From Thermohalobaculum sp039805905 (lineage in GTDB: Bacteria > Pseudomonadota > Alphaproteobacteria > Rhodobacterales > Rhodobacteraceae): 64,000 nucleotides of DNA. Numbering within the stretch: position 1 is the stretch's first letter; each line of letters begins with the position of its first letter. The stretch covers positions 337,311 through 401,310 of the forward strand of contig JBDIVM010000003.1 of NCBI GenBank assembly GCA_039805905.1, in the 5' to 3' direction. The notes under the pieces are model-generated. The model had not been told where the DNA came from. It saw only the letters and a list, made by a program, of their open reading frames with translations, and did not search any database. Made by a program: the position numbers and the translations under genes. Shown piece after piece: positions 42,587-52,900 of this stretch.

Positions 42587-42803
42587 CGGCCGGGTCCGGG
42601 CTGAGGCATCGGCCAGCTATAGCCCGGGGGGACGGGGCGGACAAGGTTGCGCCGACGGAATCGGGTGCGCTCGCCCGCGCGGCCCCGATGGCCGTGGCGG
42701 GCTGTCCCGGCGCAATATGGCCTTGATTCGCGCCGTTTCACGTTCGATGTCACGTAGGCGTCGCGCCGGACCGATGACGCGATCACTCCGGAGGAGGAAG
42801 GCT

Positions 42804-44612
42804 TTGGGCGATCTCAGCCTCACCCAGGTTGCCGTTCTGCTCGCAGCCGCCGGTATCGTCGCCCCGCTGGCAAAGTTCCTGCGAGTCGGCGCGGTGCTCG
42901 GATACCTGCTCGCCGGGGTCGTGATCGGCCCTTACATGCTGGGCATCATCAACGATCCGGCAAAGATGCTGCACATCGCCGAGTTCGGTGTGGTCCTGCT
43001 GCTTTTCGTCATCGGGTTGCAGCTGAAGCCGCAGCGGCTGTGGGCGATGCGGAAGGCGGTATTCGGTCTTGGCGGCTGGCAGGTCGGCATCACGGCGATC
43101 ATCCTTACCGGGCTGATGTTCATTCATGTCGAGAGCTGGAGGGTGGCGCTGTTCACCGGGCTGGCGCTGTCGCTCTCCTCGACCGCGATGGTGCTGCAGG
43201 TCCTGAAGGAGACCGGCGAGCTCGAGATGCGTCACGGGCGGCTCGCGTTCTCCGTGCTGCTCTTCCAGGATCTCGCGGCCATCCCGATGATCGCCTTCGT
43301 CGGCCTGCTGTCCCTGCACGGAACGGGTGCGCAGCCGATGACGGTCGAGGCGGCCCTCGTGGCGTTCGCGGCGATCGCCGCAATCCTGCTGGGCGGGCGG
43401 CTCCTTCTTGGCCGCGCCTTTCACGCCATTGCGCGCACCGGTGTCGGCGAGGCCATGACGGCGTTTGGCCTGCTGACGATCGTGGTCGTCGCGATGATCA
43501 TGGAGGGCGTCGGGCTGTCTGCGGCGCTCGGAGCCTTCATCGCCGGGGCGCTGCTGTCCGACTCGACCTACCGGCACGAGATCGAGGCGGACATCAAGCC
43601 GTTCGAGACACTGTTCCTTGGCCTGTTCTTCATCTCGATCGGGATGTCGCTCGATCTCAGCCTGCTCGGCAGCCAGCCCGGTATTGTCGCGCTTGGCGCA
43701 ACCGGTCTCATGCTCGTGAAGGGTCTGATCCTCGATCGCCTCGGGCGCGGATTCGGGCTCCCGGCCGAAGCCAGCCGCCGCTTTGCCTGCGCGCTTTCGC
43801 AAGGCGGCGAGTTTGCCTTCGTGCTGACGGCCATCGCGATCGCCACCGGCGTCATCGCCCGCGACATGGCGGCGCTCATCAACGTGATCGTGACCGTCAC
43901 GATGGTGGCGACTCCGCCGCTCCTTCTGGCCGAGAAGTGGCTCGCCACGCGGCGCGCCGGGCCCGAGCCGGAGCCGGAATTCGACGAAATGCCGAAGAGC
44001 GAGGCGCATGTCGTTATCGCCGGTCTTGGCCGTTTCGGCCAGATCGTTGCCCGGGTTCTGGCGGCGCGGGGAATCCCGTTCACCGCGCTCGACGGCGACC
44101 CGGCGCAGATCGAGGTCATCCGCCGCTTCGGCGGGCAGGTCTATTTCGGCGATGCGACACGGCCCGAGATCCTCGCCGCTGCGCAGGTCGAAAGGGCGCG
44201 CGCGGTCGTGGTCTGCATCTCCAGTGTCGAGGACTCGCTCAGGACGGTTGACCTCGTGCGCCGGCGCTATCCCCATGTACCGATCTTCGCCCGCGCCCGC
44301 GACCGCAATCATGCACACCGCCTGATGGATCTGGGTGTCGACTGGCTCATCCGCGAAACCTTCCTTTCGGCGATCGAGATGTCCCGGCAGGTTCTGGTGC
44401 GTAGCGGCATGAGCCAGCAGGCCGCCGAACGGACGGTACAGCTGTTCGTCGAGCGCGACGAGCGGTGTCTGGTTGAGGACCATGTGTACGCCTCGGATCA
44501 GCAGAAACTCGCCGAAAGTGCCAGGCGTCATGCCGAGGAGCTGGCCGCGCTTTTCGAAGCCGACCTCGACGCGCGCGGCGCCTCGCTCGCGCCGGAAGCC
44601 AGGCAGAGGTGA
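42804..44612 (+). CDS. Kef-type K+/H+ antiporter with RCK (TrkA-N) domain
   Basis: A 602-residue monovalent cation:proton antiporter (CPA2). About twelve helices fill residues 1-390, with LSLSSTAMVLQVL and LSQGGEFAFVL as in KefB/KefC. The cytosolic RCK domain begins with HVVIAGLGRFGQIVARVL (GxGxxG NAD-binding). Family members exchange K+ for H+, often under glutathione-adduct control; here that is not shown. I chose TTG42804 because GGAGGAGG (42790-42797) sits 6 bases before it; ATG42774 in frame is the alternative. It is divergent from dnaX. Confidence 0.87.
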   Translation: MGDLSLTQVAVLLAAAGIVAPLAKFLRVGAVLGYLLAGVVIGPYMLGIINDPAKMLHIAEFGVVLLLFVIGLQLKPQRLWAMRKAVFGLGGWQVGITAIILTGLMFIHVESWRVALFTGLALSLSSTAMVLQVLKETGELEMRHGRLAFSVLLFQDLAAIPMIAFVGLLSLHGTGAQPMTVEAALVAFAAIAAILLGGRLLLGRAFHAIARTGVGEAMTAFGLLTIVVVAMIMEGVGLSAALGAFIAGALLSDSTYRHEIEADIKPFETLFLGLFFISIGMSLDLSLLGSQPGIVALGATGLMLVKGLILDRLGRGFGLPAEASRRFACALSQGGEFAFVLTAIAIATGVIARDMAALINVIVTVTMVATPPLLLAEKWLATRRAGPEPEPEFDEMPKSEAHVVIAGLGRFGQIVARVLAARGIPFTALDGDPAQIEVIRRFGGQVYFGDATRPEILAAAQVERARAVVVCISSVEDSLRTVDLVRRRYPHVPIFARARDRNHAHRLMDLGVDWLIRETFLSAIEMSRQVLVRSGMSQQAAERTVQLFVERDERCLVEDHVYASDQQKLAESARRHAEELAALFEADLDARGASLAPEARQR

Positions 44613-44705
44613 TCGGTCCCACTGTGTGAGCGCACACCCTATTGCTCCGGCGCGCTGCGCCGGGCACATGCGCCGCGCCTGGAGTCAACGGGGATCCTGC
44701 CCGGA

Positions 44706-44806
44706 GGTGAGAGGCTGGACAACGACCCGAACGGGACTCGTTGCGGCTGCTTCCTTCCGGACCTGACCGGGTTGGCGAGGCGTCCGCCCGTGCCAACCTC
44801 TCGGGC
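44706..44806 (-). ncRNA. ffs: Signal recognition particle (4.5S) RNA
   Basis: On the minus strand the sequence holds the bacterial SRP RNA signature GGTCAGGTCCGGAAGGAAGC around 44748-44767, with the GGAA tetraloop hairpin. GAGAGGTTGG (44793-44802, read on the minus strand) pairs with CCAGCCTCTC (44709-44718), closing a long hairpin of ~94 bases. This is the small Alu-less bacterial form that binds Ffh. A good promoter lies directly upstream. The ends are approximate. Confidence 0.92.
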
Positions 44807-44809
44807 CTG

Positions 44810-44838
44810 CATATACGGCGCGGCTCCGGTCGATGCAA
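44810..44838 (-). promoter_or_regulatory. Promoter of the SRP RNA gene
   Basis: Read on the minus strand, TTGCAT (44833-44838) and TATATG (44810-44815) are separated by exactly 17 bases, and the SRP RNA would begin about 6 bases further on. Both boxes match the sigma-70 consensus well for a high-GC genome. Confidence 0.65.
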
Positions 44839-44909
44839 GACAGCGGGCGGATGATGCCCGTTGCAGCCTGCGCGGCGCTTTGGCATCAAGGGCGAAGAGT
44901 CCCGCCTGA

Positions 44910-45887
44910 ATGATCGGCAATCGCATGAGCCTCGGCGACCCGCTGACCTTCGCCACCGGTGCCGGCGAGCTCGACCGCGCCGCGCATCTGCGCGGCCGGG
45001 CGGGCGAGCTTCTCGGCGGTCCGTCGGCATGCCTGTTGCCGCAGTGGAACGAGAAGCCGCTGATCCGGACCGGGTCGGCGCGCCCCTCCCTCGGCTGGGT
45101 CGCCCCGGCGCGGGACCTGCTGGACGGGGCCGCCGAGCCGCCCGTGTTTTTGGGCCGGTTCCGCGGTAGGGACTGCTTCACCGCCGATTTTCCCTCGCCC
45201 GCGGAGGACGGGGCGCCCCGGCGCTTCGGCGCCGGGCTCAAGTTCATCGACCTGCGCCCGGTCGCGGGCGAGCTCGAGCCCGCCGAGGCTGCGGTCGCCG
45301 CCACCGCCAAGGGGGTGATCGGGTGGCATCGCATTCACCCCTTCTGCGCCCGCTGCGGGCAGCCGAGCGTGCCGGCCGAGGGCGGCTGGCAGCGGCGCTG
45401 CGGTGCCTGCGGGGCGCAGCATTTCCCGCGCACCGACCCGGTGGTGATCATGCTGGTGACGCGCGGTGACCGGGTGCTGCTCGGCCGGCAGCAGAGCTGG
45501 CCGCAGGGTCTCTACTCGCTGCTTGCCGGTTTCATGGAGCCGGGTGAGACGATCGCCGACGCGGTCCGGCGCGAGACGTTCGAGGAGACCTCGGTGCGGG
45601 TCGGGCGGGTTGGCTTCCTGGCCGCGCAGCCCTGGCCGTTCCCGGCGAACCTCATGCTCGGCTGCTGGGCCGAGGCGCTGAGCGAGGAGATCGTGATCGA
45701 CGCCGAGATCGAGGATGCGCGCTGGGTCGGCCGCGACGAGGTGGCGCTGGCGCTCGATGGCCGGCACCCGTATTTCGCCTCGCCCAGGCGCGACGCGATC
45801 GCCCGCTGGATCCTCACCGCCTGGGTCGAGGGCGAGGTCGGGGAGCGGGTACTGGCGCCGGGCGGGACGGCTGCGGCCGGGGCGTGA
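44910..45887 (+). CDS. nudC: NAD(+)/NADH pyrophosphatase NudC
   Basis: A 325-residue NudC that cleaves NAD(H) and removes NAD caps from RNA. The zinc ribbon (CARCG and CGACG), the Nudix box GFMEPGETIADAVRRETFEE and the NudC signature QPWPFPANLMLG are all present. ATG44910 or ATG44925 may be the start; neither has a strong SD. The gene lies beyond the divergent SRP RNA gene and 49 bases before amn. Confidence 0.93.
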   Translation: MIGNRMSLGDPLTFATGAGELDRAAHLRGRAGELLGGPSACLLPQWNEKPLIRTGSARPSLGWVAPARDLLDGAAEPPVFLGRFRGRDCFTADFPSPAEDGAPRRFGAGLKFIDLRPVAGELEPAEAAVAATAKGVIGWHRIHPFCARCGQPSVPAEGGWQRRCGACGAQHFPRTDPVVIMLVTRGDRVLLGRQQSWPQGLYSLLAGFMEPGETIADAVRRETFEETSVRVGRVGFLAAQPWPFPANLMLGCWAEALSEEIVIDAEIEDARWVGRDEVALALDGRHPYFASPRRDAIARWILTAWVEGEVGERVLAPGGTAAAGA

Positions 45888-45936
45888 TAGGATCGCGGTG
45901 CGGGGGCTGCCCGCCTCTAACCCGGCCAGTGCCAGC

Positions 45937-47373
45937 ATGCAGGATCTGACAGAGTCCCGGACCTTTGATGACGCCGATGCCGCGGTGGAGCACATCACGG
46001 CGATCTACGAGGCCGCCGCCGCCCGGCTGCGTGCGGGCTTCGAGCAGGCGCGCGCCGGCGGTCTGGCCGGCCTGGTCGCCGCAAACTACCCCTTCGTCGG
46101 CTTCGCCGTCAGCCGTGCCGACCTGAACGTCGATGCGCGCCACGCCTATGGCGTGCTGCTCGAGGCGGGGGACTACCGGGCGACGCTGACCCGGCCCGAC
46201 CTGTTCGCCACCTATTACCGCGAGCAGATCGCCCTGGTGATGCGCCGTCACCGGATTCCGGTGCAGGTCGGCATCAGTCACCGGCCGATCCCGCTGCCCT
46301 ATGTGGTCGAGAGCAGCGTCGTCGATGTAGGCGAGGGCGAGGTGCGGGCGCTGCAGGAGAATTTCGCCCTGCCGAACCTCTCGGCGACCGACGACAGCAT
46401 CGCCAACGGCACGCTCCCGGCGCGGGCGCCGCAGCCGAAGCCGCTGGCGTTGTTCTCGGCCGAGCGGGTGGACTATTCGCTGGCACGGCTCGAACACTAC
46501 ACCGGCACGTCCGCCCGGCACTTCCAGGGCTTCATCCTGCTGACCAACTACCAGCGCTATGTCGATGCCTTCATCGAGCATGGCGTGGCGCATGCCGGGC
46601 GCGACGGCCATGATGGCTTTGTCGAGCCCGGCAACCGGGTCCACCTGCCGGGCGGCCCGCCTCCCGGGGCGCCGCCGCGACACCTGCCGCAGATGCCGGC
46701 CTACCACCTGACCCGGCCGGGACGCGACGGGATCACGCTGGTCAATATCGGCGTCGGGCCCTCAAACGCGAAGACGATCACCGACCATCTCGCGGTGCTG
46801 AGGCCGCACTGCTTCCTGATGCTCGGCCACTGCGCTGGGCTGAGGCGCAGCCAGCTCCTCGGCGACTACGTGCTGGCGCACGGCTATGTGCGTGCCGACC
46901 ATGTGCTCGACCGCGACCTGCCGGTCTGGATTCCGGTACCGCCGATCGCCGAGGTGCAGCAGGCGCTGCAGGAGGCGACGGCGCTGGTGACCGGGCTCGA
47001 GGGGCTGGAGATGAAGACCCGGATGCGCACTGGCACGGTCTTCACCACCGACAACCGCAACTGGGAGCTCAGATCCGCCGATCTTTTCGTGCAGCTCAAC
47101 CAGAGCCGCGCGATCGCGGTGGACATGGAGTCGGCCACGGTCGCGGCGAACGGCTTCCGCTTCCGGGTGCCCTACGGCACGCTCCTCTGCGTCTCGGACA
47201 AGCCGCTGCACGGCGAACTCAAGCTCGGCGGCATGGCCAACGCCTTCTACCGCGAACGCGTCAGTCAGCACCTGAGCATCGGTCTGGAGACAATGCGCAT
47301 CCTGCGCGAGCGCGGCGTCGACCGCCTGCATTCGCGCAAGCTCCGCGGCTTCGACGAACCGGCCTTCCGCTAG
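45937..47373 (+). CDS. amn: AMP nucleosidase
   Basis: A 478-residue enzyme hydrolysing AMP to adenine and ribose-5-phosphate. The N-terminal half is the Amn regulatory domain (RYVDAFIEHGVAH region), the C-terminal half is the nucleoside-phosphorylase-like core, with NIGVGPSNAKTITDHLAVLR, MLGHCAGLR and AIAVDMESATVAANG, where the Glu is catalytic. ATG45937 gives the usual length. The gene is 49 bases after nudC, and both act in nucleotide salvage and turnover. Confidence 0.94.
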   Translation: MQDLTESRTFDDADAAVEHITAIYEAAAARLRAGFEQARAGGLAGLVAANYPFVGFAVSRADLNVDARHAYGVLLEAGDYRATLTRPDLFATYYREQIALVMRRHRIPVQVGISHRPIPLPYVVESSVVDVGEGEVRALQENFALPNLSATDDSIANGTLPARAPQPKPLALFSAERVDYSLARLEHYTGTSARHFQGFILLTNYQRYVDAFIEHGVAHAGRDGHDGFVEPGNRVHLPGGPPPGAPPRHLPQMPAYHLTRPGRDGITLVNIGVGPSNAKTITDHLAVLRPHCFLMLGHCAGLRRSQLLGDYVLAHGYVRADHVLDRDLPVWIPVPPIAEVQQALQEATALVTGLEGLEMKTRMRTGTVFTTDNRNWELRSADLFVQLNQSRAIAVDMESATVAANGFRFRVPYGTLLCVSDKPLHGELKLGGMANAFYRERVSQHLSIGLETMRILRERGVDRLHSRKLRGFDEPAFR

Positions 47374-47392
47374 CAGAGGGCCGGCGCGCGGG

Positions 47393-47674
47393 TCAGCGCT
47401 TGACCTTGGCGACCGAGTCCTTGAACGACTTGACCGGCTTCAGGCTCGCGACGGTGGCCGCCGGCGATTTCATCGTGGCACCGGTCGCCGGGTTGCGCAC
47501 GGTCCGTGCGGCGCGGCGCTTGGCGTCGATCTTGGCAATGCCCGGCAGGGTGACGGCGCCGGCCTTCAGTCCCTTCATGACTACGTCGGGCAGTGCATCG
47601 AGCACCGCGCCGACCGCTGCCTTGGTCTGCCCGCTCGCGTTCGCCAACGCATCGACGAGTTCCGATTTTTTCAT
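47393..47674 (-). CDS. HU-family DNA-binding protein
   Basis: A 93-residue HU-like protein starting MKKSELVDALANASGQTKAAV, with the beta-arm RTVRNPATGATMKSPAA. It is shorter in the arm and has a Lys-rich tail (KPVKSFKDSVAKVKR) unlike HupB, a form common in alphaproteobacteria beside the main HU. The SD GGGAGGGG lies just before ATG47674. It ends 19 bases from amn, convergent. T8 and A7 runs lie upstream. Confidence 0.9.
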   Translation of the reverse strand: MKKSELVDALANASGQTKAAVGAVLDALPDVVMKGLKAGAVTLPGIAKIDAKRRAARTVRNPATGATMKSPAATVASLKPVKSFKDSVAKVKR

Positions 47675-47760
47675 GATCCCCTCCCGGAGTGGCGTGCCCT
47701 GCCGGCACGCGCGGTTGCGTCCAGAATCACCGAATCGGAAGAATGCGCCCGGATCAACGG

Positions 47761-47807
47761 TTTTTTTTCGCAATCGGCAGGCCGGAGTGCCGCAGACCGG
47801 AAAAAAA
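47761..47807 (-). promoter_or_regulatory. Homopolymer A-tract upstream of the HU gene
   Basis: The gap between the HU and flavin-reductase genes has TTTTTTTT at 47761-47768 and AAAAAAA at 47801-47807, strikingly long for this GC-rich sequence. Read on the minus strand, the A8 run sits just before TTGATC, which could be a -35 box; the corresponding -10 is poor. An UP-element-like role for the HU promoter is inferred. Confidence 0.3.
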
Positions 47808-47936
47808 GGGGTGCCGCCGCCGGATTCGGCCATTAAACCGGGCGGCCGATGTTCTAGACTCCCGATCGATGAAGCCCGCCCTGAAGCCCGGTGCCGCCGT
47901 GGACAGGCGACGGGCCGGGCGAGCGGAAGGCCGCGC

Positions 47937-48422
47937 ATGACCGCAGTTTCCCCCGACAAGAAGTCCCTGCGCCAGGCGCTCGGCGCCTTCGCGACCGGCG
48001 TGACCATCGTCACTGCGCGGACACAGGAGACCGGTGAGCCGGTCGGGTTCACAGCGAACTCCTTCGCCTCGGTCTCGCTCGATCCGCCGCTGCTGCTGGT
48101 CTGTCTTGCCCATACCGCGGCGAGCTACCGGGTGTTTCGCGAGGCCGACAGCTTCGCCGTCAACGTGCTGGCCGCCGACCAGCAGGAGACGGCGCTGCGC
48201 TTCGCCACCCGCGGCGCCGACAAGTTCGGGCCGACGCGGTGGCACGAGGGGATCCGCGGTGCGCCGCTGATCGAGGGATGCCTCGCCCGGTTTGACTGCG
48301 CGATCCACCAGCGGGTGACCGCCGGCGACCACGACATCCTGATGGGCCGGGTGCTGGACTTCTCGCGCCACGAGGGCGAGGCGCTGCTCTATCACGGTGG
48401 CGCCTTCCAGCGTCTGGGCTAG
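47937..48422 (+). CDS. Flavin reductase family protein
   Basis: A 161-residue FMN-binding flavin reductase-like protein. FATGVTIVTAR, GFTANSFASVSLDPPLLLVCL and the C-terminal HDILMGRVL are conserved. Such proteins give reduced flavin to two-component monooxygenases, but no oxygenase is encoded nearby. ATG47937 follows GGAAGG at 47925-47930. Its stop overlaps the end of the convergent J-domain gene by 4 bases. Confidence 0.88.
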   Translation: MTAVSPDKKSLRQALGAFATGVTIVTARTQETGEPVGFTANSFASVSLDPPLLLVCLAHTAASYRVFREADSFAVNVLAADQQETALRFATRGADKFGPTRWHEGIRGAPLIEGCLARFDCAIHQRVTAGDHDILMGRVLDFSRHEGEALLYHGGAFQRLG

Positions 48423-49114
48423 ACGTGCGCTGTCAGCCCCTGTCGGATCTCGCCATAGGCGCGGGTGACGACGGCGAGGCGCTCCTCGGCCAGGCGCCGG
48501 GCCTCCTCGGGGACGCCGCGCGCCATCATCCGGTCGGGGTGCAGCTCGCGCACCAGCGCCTTGTAGCGGCTTCGCACCCGCTCGTGCGTCGCGCCGGGGC
48601 GCAGGCCAAGCACCGTCCAGGGATCGTATTCGCCCGGCAGATGGCGCGCCCGGATGGCGCGGAACCGGTCCTCGCCGATGCCGAAGATCCGCGCCACCTC
48701 GCTCAGGAAGCTCGCCTCGCCCTCGTCGTAGCCGCCGTCCGAGGCGGCAATGTAGACCAGCCCTTCGAGCAGGTCGGACAGCACCTCGGGGCGGTCGCGG
48801 AACATGCTGGCGATCTTCCTGGCGTAGAGGTCGAATCCGGCGACCTCGGTTCGGGCCATGTTGTAGACCCGGGCGGCGTTGGCCTCTTCCTCCGGCGGAA
48901 TGACGAAGATGCGGCGGAAGGCGGCGATCTCGTCATGGGTAACGCGCCCGTCGGCCTTTGCCATCTTCGCCCCGAGCGCGATCACCGCGATGGTGAAGGC
49001 GACGGTGCGCTCGGGCGGCGTGCGGAGCTTCTGGAACGCCGCCGCCAGGGGCTCGCCCGTGGCGAGTGCCGCGATGGCCTCCCTGATTCGCTTCCAGATC
49101 GACATGGGTGCCAT
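48419..49114 (-). CDS. TerB-like/J-domain co-chaperone (DjlA type)
   Basis: A 231-residue protein. Residues ~35-145 form a TerB-like helical domain (KMAKADGRVTHDEIAAFRRIF, IAASDGGYDEGEASFL) and residues ~165-230 a C-terminal J domain with the HPD tripeptide in ELHPDRM. This order is that of DjlA, but no N-terminal membrane helix is present. It may serve as a DnaK co-chaperone. ATG49114 and ATG49105 are both possible starts, without clear SD. Confidence 0.85.
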   Translation of the reverse strand: MAPMSIWKRIREAIAALATGEPLAAAFQKLRTPPERTVAFTIAVIALGAKMAKADGRVTHDEIAAFRRIFVIPPEEEANAARVYNMARTEVAGFDLYARKIASMFRDRPEVLSDLLEGLVYIAASDGGYDEGEASFLSEVARIFGIGEDRFRAIRARHLPGEYDPWTVLGLRPGATHERVRSRYKALVRELHPDRMMARGVPEEARRLAEERLAVVTRAYGEIRQGLTAHV

Positions 49115-49188
49115 TCTAGGGCGCCAACGTTGCCGCCGAATGAGGGAATTGGGAACTCCGCGTCATCGTGCCCGGTCTGCGGAGCGGG

Positions 49189-49683
49189 CTAACGGTCGAG
49201 CGGCAGGACCATCAGCACCAGATCCAGCCGCTTGCCGCGCTTGAGGCCGACGCCGTGCAGCCGGCCCTCCTCGACGAAGCCGAGCCTGCGGTGCAGTTCG
49301 AGGCTCGCATGCTGGTCGGCACTCACTCCGCCGACCATGCGATGCATGCCTGCCGCCCGCGCCCGGGTGATCAGGCGCTCCATCAGGAGCCGCGCGATGC
49401 CGCGGCGCCGGGCGTTCCGGGTGACATAGACCGAATGCTCGACCGTCTCCCGGTAGCCCTCCCCGGCGCGGAACGGCGCGTAGCTGGCATAGCCGAGAAG
49501 TTCGCCGCCCTCCTCGGCCACCAGCACGGGGAAACCGGCACCGGCGCGGGAGCCGAACCAGCGCGCCATGTCGTCGCCGGTTTTCGGGGTCTCGGTCCAG
49601 CTTGCGGTCCCGGACAGGATTTCGTGATTGAGGATCGCGGCAATTGCCAAAAGATCGCCCTGCTGGGCGTCGCGCAGGATCAT
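49189..49683 (-). CDS. GNAT N-acetyltransferase, phosphinothricin-type family
   Basis: A 164-residue acetyltransferase of the PAT/Bar-like group: ILNHEILSGTASWTETP near the N-terminus, VEHSVYVTRNARRRGIARLLM for acetyl-CoA binding, and ASLELHRRLGFVEEGRLHGVG at the end. In this group natural substrates include methionine derivatives and other amino acids. A 39-codon ORF lies 21 bases upstream on the same strand. Confidence 0.88.
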   Translation of the reverse strand: MILRDAQQGDLLAIAAILNHEILSGTASWTETPKTGDDMARWFGSRAGAGFPVLVAEEGGELLGYASYAPFRAGEGYRETVEHSVYVTRNARRRGIARLLMERLITRARAAGMHRMVGGVSADQHASLELHRRLGFVEEGRLHGVGLKRGKRLDLVLMVLPLDR

Positions 49684-49704
49684 ACCCGCGTCATCGCAAC
49701 GGGA

Positions 49705-49824
49705 TCAGCGGCGCGGGCGGCGATCCGCGCGGATCCGTGCCGGCATGTGCTCGGGCGTGATGCCACGGCACTGCACGGCAAGCGCAAGTGTGAAACCGAG
49801 GACACCGATCAGGGCGAGGATCAT
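49705..49824 (-). CDS. Putative small membrane peptide (39 aa)
   Basis: A short ORF starting MILALIGVLGFTLALAVQC and continuing with a basic tail (RGITPEHMPARIRADRRPRR). The first 19 residues form one hydrophobic helix; the rest is positively charged, giving an N-out or anchored peptide shape. GGAGAG is 5 bases before ATG49824. It is 21 bases before the GNAT gene and on the same strand. It is not recognised, and its reality rests on composition and SD only. Confidence 0.45.
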   Translation of the reverse strand: MILALIGVLGFTLALAVQCRGITPEHMPARIRADRRPRR

Positions 49825-49915
49825 CAGGCTCTCCGCATCTTTCCCCCTCTAAGGTAATCGTCTATGCCCCTCGCGTCGAGTCACAATTGTGGTCAGATTG
49901 GCGCGGAGTCGCGGC

Positions 49916-52900
49916 ATGAGCGTGCAGGCAGGCGGGCCGGCCTGGGATTTCTGGATCGACCGGGGCGGCACCTTCACCGACGTGGTGGCGCGGCGGCCAG
50001 ACGGCAAGCTGTTGACCCGAAAGCTTCTTTCCGACAATCCCGAGCAGTACGAGGACGCCGCGCTGCAGGCGATCCGCGAGTTTCTCGGGCTCGGGCGCAC
50101 CGACCCGATTCCCGCGGATCGTGTCAACCGCGTCAAGATGGGCACCACCGTCGCCACCAACGCCCTGCTCGAGCGCAAGGGCGACCCGACCGTGCTGGTG
50201 ATCACGCGGGGCCTCGCCGACCAGCTCCGGCTCGCCTACCAGAATCGCCCGGATCTCTTTGCGCGCCAGATCGTCCTGCCCGAGATGCTCTACTCCCGCG
50301 TCATCGAGGCCGACGAGCGCGTGCGGGCGGACGGCACGGTGGAGCGGCCGCTCGACGAGGCGAAGCTGCGCGCCGACCTGAGGGCCGCGCATGACGCCGG
50401 CATCCGCGCCTGCGCGGTGGTGTTCGTCCATGGCTACCGCCACACCGCCCACGAGGCGCGCGCCGGCGAGATCGCCCGCGAGGCCGGCTTCACCCAGGTC
50501 TCGGTCAGCCACCTCGTCTCGCCGCTGATGAAGATGGTCAGCCGCGGCGACACCACAGTCGTCGACGCCTATCTCTCGCCGATCCTGCGGCGTTACGTCG
50601 ACCGCGTGGCGGCAGCCTTCGAGGGCGACGCTTCCGGCAAGCTGATGTTCATGCAGTCCTCGGGCGGGCTCACCGATGCCCGCATGTTCCAGGGCAAGGA
50701 CGCGATCCTGTCCGGGCCGGCGGGCGGCGTGGTGGGAAGCGTGCGCACCTCCGAGATCGCCGGCTTCGACAGGATCATCGGCTTCGACATGGGCGGAACC
50801 TCGACGGATGTCTGCCACTACGCCGGCGCGTACGAGCGCGTGCTGTTCACCCAGGTCGCCGGCGTTCGGATGCGGGCGCCGATGATGAACATCCACACGG
50901 TGGCGGCGGGCGGCGGCTCGATCCTGCAGTTCGACGGCGCGCGGCTGCGCGTCGGGCCGGAAAGCGCCGGAGCCAATCCCGGGCCGGCGGCCTACGGGCG
51001 GGGCGGGCCGCTGGCGGTGACGGACGCCAACGTCATGGTGGGCAAGCTTCTGCCCGAGTTCTTCCCCACGATCTTCGGCCCCGATGCCGACCGGCCGCTG
51101 GATGTGGCCGCAACCAGGGCGAAGTTCAGGGCGATGGCCGACGAGGTCGGGAAGGACCCGGTCGAGCTCGCCGACGGCTTCATCCGCATCGCGGTCGAGA
51201 ACATGGCCAACGCGATCAAGAAGATCAGCGTGCAGCAGGGCCATGACGTGACCGAGTACTGTCTGACCGTGTTCGGCGGCGCGGGCGCGCAGCATGCCTG
51301 CCAGATCGCGGACACGCTGGGGATGGAGACCTGTCTCGTGCACCCGATGGCCTCGCTGCTCTCGGCCTACGGCATGGGGCTGGCCGACATCCGCGCCAGC
51401 CGCGAGCAGGCGGTCGAGGCGATGCTCGACGACGAAAGCCGCGCCGCCGCGGGGGCGGAGCTCGGGCGCCTGGGCGCCGATGCCGCCACCGAGGTCGCCG
51501 GCCAGGGCGTGCCGGAGCGCGACATCCGCGTCGTGCGCACGGTGATGCTGAAGGTGAAGGGCACCGACACCGCGCTGGCCGTGCCCTATGGCGAGGTCGC
51601 GGCCATGAAGGCGGCTTTCGCCGAGGCCCACCGCGCCCGCTTCGGCTTCGAGGCCGGCGACAAGCCGCTGGTGATCGAGGCGGTGACGGTCGAGGCCATC
51701 GGCGAGGCTGCCGACCTGACCGAGGAGACCCTGCCCATCGCGACCCGCGACGAGGCCGCGATCGACACCGCCCGCGAGGCCGAGTTCTTCTCCGACGGCC
51801 GCTGGCACAAGGCCCGCTTCGTGCTGCGCGGGGCAATGCGGCCCGGCGACCGCCTGACCGGTCCCGCGGTGCTGGTCGAGCCGCATACCTCGATCGTGAT
51901 CGAGCCGGGCTGGCGGGCGCGCATCACGGAACACGACCATGTCGTGCTGAACCGGATCGCCCGGCGCAGCCGCCGCGCCGTCGGCACCGACGCCGATCCG
52001 GTGATGCTCGAGGTCTTCAACAACCTCTACATGTCGATCGCCGAGCAGATGGGCGCGGTGCTCGAGAACACCGCCGTCTCGGTCACCATCAAGGAACGGC
52101 TCGATTTCTCCTGCGCCGTCTTCGACGCGCGCGGCGACCTGATCGCCAACGCGCCGCACATGCCGGTGCATCTCGGCTCGATGTCCGCCTCGGTAAAGAC
52201 CGTCATGCGGCTGAACCCGGACATGGCTCCGGGCGATGTCTATGTGCTGAACGCCCCCTACAACGGCGGCACGCACCTGCCGGACGTCACCGTCGTGACG
52301 CCGGTCTGGAACGATGCCGGGACCGAGGTGCTGTTCTACACCTCGGCGCGGGGTCACCAGACCGATGTGGGCGGGCTGACGCCAGGCTCGATGCCGCCCG
52401 ACAGCCGGGTGGTCGAGGACGAGGGCGTGCTGATCGACAACTTCAAGCTCGTCGATCAGGGCCATTTCCGCGAGTCCGAGGTCTACGAGATGCTGACCAC
52501 GGCCCGGTATCCGGCCCGCAACCCGCTCGAGAACATCGCCGACCTCAAGGCGCAGGTCGCGTCCTGCGAGAAGGGGGCGGCGGAACTCCGCAAGATGGTC
52601 GCGCATTTCGGCCTCGACGTGGTCAGGGCCTACATGGCCCATGTCCAGGACAATGCCGAGGAGCTGGTGCGCCGCCGCATCCTGGCGCTGAAGGATTCGG
52701 AATATGTCTACGCGATGGATCCGGACTACGACGGCCGGCCGCGCGCGATCCATGTGAAGATCAGCGTTAACCACGACACCCGCTCGGCCACCATCGACTT
52801 CACCGGCACCACCGGCCAGCTCGCCACCAACTACAACGCGCCCGAGCCGGTGACGCGGGCGGCGGTGCTCTATGTCTTCCGCTGCCTCGTTGACGACGCG

